In this document: positions 54,381-64,000 of the stretch, piece by piece | Layout of the letters: each line of letters starts with the position of its first letter | How positions within the stretch are numbered: position 1 is the stretch's first letter | Assembly (NCBI GenBank): GCA_910574455.1 | Contig: CAJSYZ010000005.1 | Span: forward strand, 1,116,001 to 1,180,000 | DNA length: 64,000 nucleotides | Direction: 5' to 3' | Source of the DNA: Trichaptum fuscoviolaceum | Lineage: Eukaryota; Basidiomycota; Agaricomycetes; Hymenochaetales; Trichaptaceae | Program-made: the position numbers and the translations under genes | The notes under the pieces: generated by a model | Databases searched by the model: none | Seen by the model: only the letters and a program-made list of their open reading frames with translations | Told to the model about the DNA's origin: nothing

Positions 54381-57300
54381 AGACTTTGTAGTCTAGACAA
54401 GGCGCACTGCAAAACACGTCATAGTCCGATTCTGTGGTCATCGTCAACATCCACAGCGAGCCTCATCGTCTGCATCAATGCCCGACGTTCGGCACGTCAC
54501 TTATGTTGCACTCAGCAGCGTGCTACTCCTTGGCACAATATACACAACCATCCGAGCTGTCCGGCAAGCCGCAAGACGGCCGCATTCACTCTGCATTCGA
54601 TTTCGACGCTCTCTCTCTCAGTTTAAGGATGTCCACTCAACCACGTCTACAGCCAAGTTTGAGTATTCTCCGCCAATGTCGCGCGACCTTTCTTGCCCGC
54701 CGACCACGACCATGGCTGCACTCTACTGTGCATGATAGGTTTTTGGGTTTCTGGTATGTTGCACATTAACTGTCTTTCCGGTGTCGACTCTCGTCAAGCA
54801 ACAGCACCGGGCTCTTCGTCGCCATTTCACCCTCTGCACCGCGTACTACTTGTCTGTCTGCGCTGCGCACTATGCTAAGTCGAGCACGAATGGTATGTAT
54901 TCTGCCAATAACATGAAAAGCTCGGCGGCGATAGTTCTAGTTCGCGTCCCGTGTCTTGCCTTTCTGTATCGCATTTCATTTGCTCTCAGTTCGCGTCCTC
55001 ACTTCTGCGCCGCCTGCTTGCAGCAATGAGTTATGCACCACCCGCGGCTTGAGTGATCAGGACATGGCTGATGTTGAAATCGACAACTGCGCTCTACGGG
55101 CTGATAGCGTCGAAGACATACCAGATCACATCGTGTGTCATTCTCTGGCTTTCTCGCTTGCGCACACAAGGTCAATGGTTCTCGAAAACAAAGCTGTTGG
55201 CGCAGGCATACCCAGTCCGGGCTTCTCGCAGAGGTCAACTGCCTCAGAAATGCAAACCGCGGGCCCGAACAAGAAGGACCTATGGCAAACCGAATAACCC
55301 GGACACCTGCGAAGCGCCAGAGAGTCGCCCGGCTTCGCTGCGAAGCTGCTCAGGCTGTGCACAGCCTTGAGCACATCTAAAAGCCTAACGGAGACGGAGG
55401 TAAGTGCGTTCTCGCTGGCGCTTAACCAGCGCCTACGAGGATGGGAGCTCCACCCCTCGAGAAGCACTGTGTGCTCTATGCAGAGCGTCGGAATTAAGCT
55501 AGAGTAAATAGGCTGCCATGTCGTCAACGAAATACTCTCATCCGAGGGACGCGACTCTACCCCGAAGGTTGAATTCGAATATTCAACCATGAACGCCACA
55601 TCTCGGACAGAGCGCGTCCGGGAGATTTCAACAGTATTCGACCTCCTCTACGTAAGGTAAGCTCCAATGTAATCACACCATGCTAACAATGCTTTGATTT
55701 CGGATGTATGTGTTAAAATTGGTGTGCGGACTTGCAATGGCTGGTCCGTGAATGCCAGATTACAGTGTTCGACACCCGGTAACTCCACCAACTACATCCC
55801 GTAAGTTCCAACTTCATGGAGCTCTAGAAAGCGGTGCCGAATAGCATATTCTATGGGTAAGCTGAGCCGAATTCAAACATGTATGCATTTCCATAGCCTT
55901 TCCATGAGTGTTTCAAGCCTCCTGTGCTCGTAAAGGTATGTCATTCCCTTTTGTGAATGTTATCTCCTTAACATAGCTCACTATAGCATTCATAGACTGA
56001 ACTGATGTCGGAGTGAAATGACTTAATTCCGGTATGTTCATACAGTACCGAATAGATATCCCTGAGAATGGAATTCATCTTCGAGTCCTGTATTGGCTTC
56101 ACATATTGTAAATGTCTTCTGTATTTGGGATTAGAACTACGTAGTATGTACAAAATTGCAATGCAGAGTGGTATTCAATGTCAAAAGTGTGTTCACCTGA
56201 TTTGGGCATCAGAACTTTCAAGTTCGCGCGCCTTGCTCAAACGAGTCTTGCGCGTCGACCACCACCATGGCTGCACCCATGACATGTAATCTATTCATTC
56301 TGCATTAACTAGAGTCGAGCACACCTCTGATGGAGAGAGCATGATAGGTTTTGGGTTCTGGTATGTGAGCACTATCTGTCTTACATGTGTTAACAAGGCT
56401 TAATTGTTGTCTTCAAACATTAGCTCCATTTTGCCCACTCTCAGTCCCACCTCGCCCTCAACCACCTCTTCTGATGCGATAGGCCTCGTCTATGCAAGCT
56501 GATAGAGATGAGCACATCGCCTATTCCGATACAGTCCCGGCGGCTTGAGTTCTTTGTCTGCGTTGGCGCGAGCGCTAGTTCTTGCGTCACTGCTCAACCT
56601 TCTGCCCCGCATAATATTGAAGCGATCTATGCACCGAGTCAGCGACACCAGGACCTCAGATCTAGTTCGTGTCTAGGACACCCTCAAGTTGGCTGCACAC
56701 TTTTGCGCCATCCTCTCGCAATCTGTTTTTAGTTTGCCCTAGCTTCATTATTCCTGTTTCTTCCGTACTTTGTCTGAACTAGGAACTTGCAGCAATGGGC
56801 TATGCACCGACGAGGACTCGCGTGATCAGGATGTTGAAGTTAACTGGAACCGAGCAAGCTCGAGCTCTGCATTCGGTCGAAATCCAGTTGATCTCCGTCA
56901 TCCTCGCAGGCGCTAGTTCTAATTTGCGATCTCTGCTGCAGTTCAATTTCCAGTTTTGCGACACCAGGACCTCAGATACAGACTGTACTATTGTCAGTCG
57001 ACGCAATCTTGCAGGCGCTGGTCCTAGTTCGCTTTGTTCACCCTCTGCACCGCGTACTACTATGGCGTTCGCCCTAAGCAGGCCTCGGACAACTAGCTGA
57101 GCACATCTCGCTTGCGCACTTTCGGCCAGCCCGAAATCAACCTTGGCGTCATCTCAGGCGCGAAGTCGAAGCTGACCATGTGTCTGCACGGCGATGCAAG
57201 CCGTGTTGTGTGCATGAGGCGGTGAAGGTGGCTCAGACGACGACGGGTGAGAAGGGTCACTCCGTCACACTAACCGAATCATCTTTTCTTGACTGTGCAT

Positions 57301-59679
57301 TAGCGTATGAGCTCACTCTCATGCAGGGTATCAGAATCGAGCAAAGGACATTCCATGGTCTGTTTGCAGAGAGGGTGTGTATCTTTTCGGGAGCAAATGC
57401 TCATAGTTCCGTTGCAGGTATGGGCGCGTTTGCGGAGAAAAGAAGGCTGGATGATCGATAGAGGAGGATCTGCGCTTAGCAGCTGTGTCGAGTCTTGATA
57501 TCACAATCCTTTGAACACTGACAACATGGTGCGAAGATCGTCCATTCAGGCATGTTTACGGGGTTTAGAGTCTCTGCCCAATCAAACCGCAAGTCCGTGT
57601 CTCAGGATAGCACTTCGGGTCAACACCGCAAGAAATCGAATGTCTTTAACAATATACAAGGACGATGCACAGCAAGCAAACTATGGTAGTATGACTTCCT
57701 GATTGTCCTATTCCAGACTTTCTGTGTCTGCTCACCGCGGGTCCAAACAAGCGGGCCCCGTAGCAAACCGAACAACTTGGACAGCCCGCGAAGCGCCAAA
57801 TAGACGCCCATCTGCGCAGCGAAGCTGCCCACTGGCGGGCGTGCCTGGCAGCTCCGAGCCCCTCCCCGTGCTTGAACACAGTTTAAAGGCTAACGGAGAC
57901 GGAGACGGACGCGGGGAAGTGCGTTCTCGCTGGCGCTTAACCAGCGCCTACGAGACTGTGAGCTTCAGCGGGCCCGTTCCTTCGACGACCACCGTGTGCT
58001 CTGCGCCTAGCGTCAGAATAATGACAGAGTAGGTACATGGTCATGTTATCATTGAGATTTTCTCATCCGAGGGACGCATAACTGGCCCAAAGGTTGAATT
58101 CGAAGATTCAACCATGAACGCCACATCTCGGACACTGAGTATCCGGGCGACTGCAGAGCTATTCAACCTCCTTGACGTAAGGTAAGTCCCTGTTTCATTG
58201 CACCATTCTAATGGTGCATTTGCTACTGATGTGCATGTTAAAATCGATGCACGGACTTGCAGAGGCTGGTCCGTGAATGCTAGAATACAATGCTCGACAC
58301 CCGGTAACTTCACCAACTACATCCCGAAAGTTCCAACTTTATTGAGCTCTAGAACATACATTAGAGCGGTGCCGAATAGCGTATACTATGGGTAAGCTGA
58401 GCCGAATTCTGTCATGTATCTTTTCCATATGTGAGTGTTTCAAACCTCCTGCACTTGCTAAGGTATGTTATTCCCTTTAGTTGATATGTGTTTCAAACCT
58501 CCTGAGTCATAGATGCATGCTATTCCCTCATTCTATTGAATGCATAGACAGCATTGACAATGCTGAGGTTTGTTTTGCCCGCCGAAATGACATATCTTAA
58601 CTCCGGTCACTACATGACCGAATAGCCATTAGGGAATTGTTTCTCCGAATTCTCTATCAGCTTCACATCTACAGTGCTATACTTACTATTTATTTCAGGT
58701 TTGATCTACTCAGTATGTACAGAGAGGGATTCACTGACGAAAATTGAGATGCCTTGATTTGGGCATTTGAGCTTTTGCGCATCTTGCGCAACCTTCCTTG
58801 CATGCCGACCACGACAATGGCTACACCATGATATGCAATTCATCCATTTTATCCATCACCATCCATCTTATACATTGATCATATCTGTTCCAAGACTCCG
58901 TTTTCCCCTCAGGACCATCTCACCGAGTTTGCAAGCTGATAGAGATGAGCACTTTTCATGGTTCAGTTTTCACGGCGCCCACACCCTGAATCTGCATTCA
59001 AGCTATTCACGCATCACGCCAGCAACAAAGGACCTCAGATAGCATTCGGGCTCTTGTTTTCAACCGTTTTCCAACTTGCGGCGATGGGTTATACGCTAAC
59101 TGTGGCTTGCGAGATCAGGACATGGCTGATGTTATGATACTGTCTGCGCAGTAGAATCCGCACTTGTCACCAGGTACTCGGATGTGAGCCGTCACTCTTG
59201 CAGGCGCTAGTTCTAGTTCGCAATCGTAGTTCAACTGCCAGAGTCTAATGCTTTGCCCATTTCTTTCGGAAAAGGACCTCAGCTGCGTTGACAGAAACTC
59301 GCGTCCCGGAAATCCTTCCACCGTTTAGGGATTCTACTGTGCTTGGTGTGTCACATCTGGTTCTCGAAAACAACTTCTGCTGTCCCGCATGTCAAGTTCT
59401 CTATGTTGGTATTGCAAAGATTGTCCATTCAGGCATGTTTTACAAATACAGTGAACCGTCTACCCCGACTAGACACTGACCATCTGGCTGATGGGACCAA
59501 TGTCAATAGCCATTGATCCTGCCAGTGCCAGTGTATGATCTCGCGCCAGTTCTGGTTTGCGTCCTCTCGCTGTTCAGCTTTGTCGCGGCTGCGAGGCACC
59601 CATTTGCGCAATTTGCACTATTACTGATGTCTTCGTGACACTTGATTTGCTCAATATGATCTATCTATAGCACCAAGAT

Positions 59680-60245
59680 AAGCACTTCGGTAGCGAGTAG
59701 AGCAGCTGCAGACATTGTGCTGTTCAAGAGTTCTGCATCTGTAATATGAGCTGTTTAAAACATATTCTACTAAGCAATGTATATATGTATGGAAAGCGGG
59801 CGAGCGGGTCCTTCATGCACAGTGAAAGTGCAACATATGTAGAGTGCTCCAACAGTACTCGGTAGCGAGTAGAATGCTATTGCGAACATGATGGTGTTTG
59901 GGAGCTTAGCATTTGTAGATGTTCGACTTTGTCTGTATTCCGGACATTTCACTCTGTAAAAATATGCACTTTTTGTATTCTACTAGGCAATGTATATATG
60001 TATTGAGAGCTGGCGAGCGGGACCTTCATGTACAGTGCAAATGCAACAGATACAGGGAGCTCGAGATAGTACTTGTAAGTTGTAGCGAGTAGAATACTGT
60101 TGCGAATATTGCGCTGTTCGGGAGCACAATGCACTCGACTGTAGTCCTCTCAAAATCTGTCTTAAAACTTGCATATTCTTGCTCTTTGACATGGCAATAT
60201 ATATATGTATCGAAAGCTGGCGAGCGAGACATTCGAGTCTACTAC
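59680..60245. repeat. Minisatellite, about 200-bp period (U4)
   Basis: Same array as in U1 and U3, with a short deletion after the partial first block. Confidence 0.7.
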
Positions 60246-60669
60246 TGTATTTTCACCGTGCATGAGTGTCGCACTTGGATATGTTGTCAGTGATACTCTG
60301 CCCGGGTCACTATTTTGAGAGCCGAGGATAGAATTCTTCGTTGAGGCGAAGTACGATAAGCAGAACATATATAAGGAGCCCAAATACTGTGTATTCCCCA
60401 TGTCTATGTACATGTTCGACTACCTACTCGCCGCTGCCCCCCCACGTCGTCGACGTCTCCCTCCAACATAAGTCGAGCCCTTCCTTCCTCCTGCGCCCTC
60501 TCGACTGTCGTCCCCGTGCTCTGTCACGCCGCCTTCAGAGCCAGTACGTCGTCTCCCTTGCTGAACATCTGTAGTTAGTCTAACCTACCTTTGTCCTAGA
60601 TGCCTCGTTAGCCTTCGCCCGCGCTCCTGCGTGTCTCCCGCGACCGCAGTGTCAGCCATGTCGAAAGTT

Positions 60670-60826
60670 TGACGTGGTGTCCGGCGCGCCAATGCTGAGC
60701 CTTGCGTTGCCTACCTTTGCTCTAGCGTCGTTCAGTTTGACGTGGTGTCTGGTGCTTTCGAGTGCCAATCCCGTCTCTGCTCGCACGAGTCACTGCTTGG
60801 TCTTGCGCCTTGCGAGTTTGACGTGG
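60670..60826 (+). promoter_or_regulatory. Cluster of three TGACGTGG boxes (U4)
   Basis: Boxes at 60,670, 60,738 and 60,819. The third box of the other units is missing with about 47 bp around it, the expected result of recombination between two identical CTTGCGCCTTGCGAGTTTGA stretches. Confidence 0.5.
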
Positions 60827-61019
60827 TGTTCGGCGTAGTCTTGCGAATGGGTCTCGGGCTGGGGGCTTTGAGTTGGTCGCTTCGTAGATAGCAATACCTG
60901 TACATAGAGGGGGAGACTATTGTCAATTTTTTATAAAAGAGTAGACGGACGAAAAGGAGAAAGCCAAAATTCTGTCATTTTTCACCGCCGTCCTAACCCT
61001 AATCCGCGTGTCCGAGAAG

Positions 61020-64000
61020 GATTCTTTGAGAGCTACGGCTCCTTGATAAGGTCAACAGCATCTTGGTCTGACATTACGTCCCAAACCTAAGAGTAGAAGC
61101 CGTCAGTTGATGTACCAGCGCTTAAAATACTACATGTTATCGTACCCCGTCGCAGGCAATGATCAAGAATTCATCATCGTCGCTCAATTCTGTTTCTGTC
61201 GTATATGGCGATCCAACAACGTATTCCTTCATCGAAGAGTCACCGAGGCTACGTGTGACGGCGAGAATTCCGTTTACTCGGCCGCCCATGACAAAGCCAC
61301 CGGCATCCATAATTCGCTTGGCCTCTTGCTTATCGTTCCCCTTGTGGTCGTAAGTCAAGCGAACAGCCTTTCCCGCTCGCGAGAGAACAGCACGCGCATC
61401 GCCTGCGTTCGCAGTGTACAGAACACGGCGCAGTCGCGTTGCTGTATTCGGAACAAACGCCTCGGCTCTCCCCCCCGTTGCATTCCCAAGAGGGCCCGAC
61501 TGTCGGCTCGATGGAACCGAATTGTGAGCTGGGTTGGCCTCAGATGTGTCTTTACTGGAGCTGGAACCAGATAGAGATTTCAACGCGTCAACCAGTCGAC
61601 TAGCACGTTTGCTCTTGCGCTTTCCGGTCCCGCCAGGGCTCGGGCTCGGACTAGGCGAAGGACTCGATGAGTCCGGGGTCGGATAAGCGTCATTCGTTGG
61701 AGAATCTGCTATCCTAGAGCTATCCGCAGCGCCTCCAATTGAGGCTGCTGTCCGGCCGAAGTCGTAGTGTGCTGGCAAAAACGACTGCTTGCCTTGCGCG
61801 TCTTCAAGCCGTAAGAACGCCGTAACAGCAGTGCAACCGGAATGCATTTTGTCATCATTTTCGGCTATTGAAGATAGAGCAGAATCGACAGAATGAAACG
61901 TTTTATTGAGGACGTCGGGGACTTGAGAATCTGGATTTTGACGGAGACATTCGAGAAGATGCTGAGATAAATGACTGCATTAGTGCCAAGCTCACTGCCT
62001 TCAAATGCTGGAATGGGCAATAGCAATGATGATCACTTACCTCATGAAAGTGCTGGCCACACCATTCCGCCGCATATTTTCCCGCGTGTCCATCAAAGAC
62101 AGCGAAATACCCTTGCCCACGTATGCTAGCAAAGTCGACAATGAAGGAGTATGCGTCCTCCATCGTTCGCCTCTGACCTCTGTCATCATGAACGCCGACC
62201 TGAAAGGCGCATTCCCTTGCAGATGTTGATTTAAAGTCTATAGAGCCGAAATAAAAGGTCAATAAGGTTAAGTAACGCAGCTTGATTGGGTGTGATACTT
62301 ACACCATGGGTATCTGAGCCCACTGCGGTCGTGACCGTCTTAGATCGAGCATTTGGAGAGTCGGTGAAGCTGGCTGAGGCTACATGCATTGGGACCGGTG
62401 TTTCGAGAGGTGTATCTCTACAGCAGACGGAAGAAAAGGTTGTTAGGAATAAATGTGCTGTGTTAGACGGTACTCGTGGGCTCCGCCGTCTTTGGATCCT
62501 GCGACTCACTCTTGGGCCATTCGTATGGACAAACAAGCCTTGTTCTGAGGGTGTTAAGTATATTCTTTCTGAATTGGCTGCAGTCTGAAAGCGTCCACGG
62601 ATTTGAGGAGTCGAGTTGAGGTGAGTATATACTTGAGATGCTGGTAAGAGGTCAAGGGTGATGGTAGTGTTGGGAATGAGGGGCTCTGGAGTGATTGTAA
62701 TGGTTGTCAGTGGTGCATTAGGCGTGGGATCTTTAGTACTCATAGACTTTGTAGTCTAGACAAGGCGCACTGCAAAACACGTCATAGTCCGATTCTGTGG
62801 TCATCGTCAACATCCACAGCGAGCCTCATCGTCTGCATCAATGCCCGACGTTCGGCACGTCACTTATGTTGCACTCAGCAGCGTGCTACTCCTTGGCACA
62901 ATATACACAACCATCCGAGCTGTCCGGCAAGCCGCAAGACGGCCGCATTCACTCTGAATTCGATTTCGACGCTCTCTCTCTCCAGTTTAAGGATGTCCAC
63001 TCAACCACGTCTACAGCCAAGTTTGAGTATTCTCCGCCAGTGTTGCGCGACCTCTCTTGCCCGCCGACCACGACCATGGCTGCACTCTACTGTGCATGAT
63101 AGGTTTTTGGGTTTCTGGTATGTTGCACATTAACTGTCTTTCCGGTGTCGACTCTCGTCAAGCAACAGCACCGGGCTCTTCGTCGCCATTTCACCCTCTG
63201 CACCGCGTACTACTTCTCTGTCTGCGCTGCGCACTATGCTAAGTCGAGCACGAATGGTATGTATTCTGCCAATAACATGAAAAGCTGGGCGGCGATAGTT
63301 CTAGTTCGCGTCCCGTGTCTTGCCTTTCTGTATCGCATTTCATTTGCTCTCAGTTCGCGTCCTCACTTCTGCGCCGCCTGCTTGCAGCAATGAGTTATGC
63401 ACCACCCGCGGCTTGAGTGATCAGGACATGGCTGATGTTGAAATCGACAACTGCGCTCTACGGGCTGATAGCGTCGAAGACATACCAGATCACATCGTGT
63501 GTCATTCCCTGGCTTTCTCGCTTGCGCACACAAGGTCAATGGTTCTCGAAAACAAAGCTGTTGGCGCAGGCATACTCAGTCCGGGCTTCTCGCAGACGTC
63601 AACTGCCTCAGAAATGCAAACCGCGGGCCCGAACAAGAGGGGCCTATAGCAAACCGAATAACCCGGACACCTGCGAAGCGCCAGAGAGTCGCCCGGCTTG
63701 CTGCGAAGCTGCTCAGGCTGTGCACAGCCTTGAGCACATCTAAAAGCCTAACGGAGACGGAGGTAAGTGCGTTCTCGCTGGCGCTTAACCAGCGCCTACG
63801 AGGATAGGAGCTCCAGCCCTCGATGAGCACTGTGTGCTCTATGCAGAGCGTCGGAATTAAGCTAGAGTAAATAGGCTGCCATGTCGTCAACGAAATACTC
63901 TCATCCGAGGGACGCGACTCTACCCCGAAGGTTGAATTCGAATATTCAACCATGAACGCCACATCTCGGACAGAGCGCGTCCGGGAGATTTGAACAGTAT
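61020..64000. repeat. Tandem array unit U5, incomplete at window edge
   Basis: Starts at GATTCTTTGAGAGCTACGG. Its junction keeps the original GATTC, where U2-U4 have CGAGTC. It carries PTC1 copy E and R1 as far as the window end, so the array continues beyond 64,000. Confidence 0.88.
61033..62743 (-). pseudogene. PTC1-like copy E, truncated and frameshifted
   Basis: The most diverged copy, with several silent and missense changes at 61,700-61,840. The last exon is shortened further: after DAVDLIKEP it stops at TAG (61,033-61,035), so about 15 more residues are lost than in copies B-D. One base is missing near 62,207 (GAAAGGCGCATTCC for GAAAGGCCGCATTCC), which breaks the frame at the start of exon 2, just before [10 protein letters not shown]. 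The central exon 3 frame is open. Confidence 0.82.

Larger units (their letters stand above)
52637..61019. repeat. Tandem array unit U4 (8.39 kb)
   Basis: A complete unit with PTC1 copy D, R1-R3, minisatellite (about 59,680-60,245) and LTR-like segment (about 60,360-61,019). It is more diverged than U1 against U3: many single-base changes in R1-R2, loss of about 20 bp at 59,738, a different GC-rich block at 60,430-60,460, an 11-bp insertion near 60,570, and one TGACGTGG box lost. Confidence 0.92.

Noticed and set aside
32237..64000. Ribosomal DNA array
   Set aside because: The unit size is similar to fungal rDNA, but there is no 18S, 5.8S, 28S or 5S sequence; the unit contains a phosphatase gene.

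Overview
The window is nuclear DNA from a filamentous fungus, most probably an agaricomycete basidiomycete. Genes lie close together on both strands and are cut by many 45-70 bp GT-AG introns. The gene families present (F-box proteins with long variable tails, a cPLA2/lysophospholipase, a VanZ-like membrane protein, a 4CXXC_R1 zinc-finger protein, a FunK1-like kinase remnant) are typical of such genomes. There are no operons, ribosome-binding sites or CRISPR arrays.

Region 1 (1-31,400) is ordinary gene-rich DNA. In order it holds: DNA topoisomerase I (-), complex I subunit B12/NDUFB3 (+), tRNA m2G10 methyltransferase TRM11 (-), a SWIM-domain SWS1/ZSWIM7 homologue (+), an F-box protein (+), tRNA-Glu(CUC) (+), a secreted S10 serine carboxypeptidase (-), a CDCA7-like 4CXXC_R1 protein (-), TIM17 (+), a mitochondrial Mmc1-like membrane protein (+), a VanZ-like membrane protein (-), a cPLA2-type lipase (+), a short-chain dehydrogenase (+), a kinase-like fragment gene (-) and a large unrecognised membrane-anchored protein (+). 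Several pairs are divergent and share short promoters (TOP1/NDUFB3, TRM11/SWS1, 4CXXC_R1/TIM17). Mitochondrial functions recur (NDUFB3, TIM17, the Mmc1-like gene, perhaps the lipase), but I see no sign that they form one pathway.

Region 2 (32,182-64,000) is different. It opens with a complete PTC1-type PP2C phosphatase gene (32,182-33,998, -, four exons, 537 residues). Starting inside its last exon, a segment of about 8.4 kb is repeated head to tail: U1 32,237-40,660; U2 40,661-44,195 (shortened by an internal deletion of about 4.86 kb); U3 44,196-52,636; U4 52,637-61,019; U5 from 61,020 past the window end. Each unit has the PP2C gene at its left and about 6.6 kb of 5' flanking DNA at its right. 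The four downstream PP2C copies lost the last conserved motif (DN, a metal ligand) by truncation. All share a 14-bp deletion that the complete gene lacks, and three also carry frameshifts. The flanking DNA is a mosaic of older, diverged sub-repeats with decayed coding-like exons, a ~200-bp minisatellite, a TATA plus purine-tract segment resembling part of an LTR element, a cluster of TGACGTGG sites, and a short telomere-like motif at the unit junctions. This array of truncated phosphatase copies is the most unusual thing in the window. Whether it is functional, a decaying duplication, or partly an assembly effect cannot be decided from the sequence alone.
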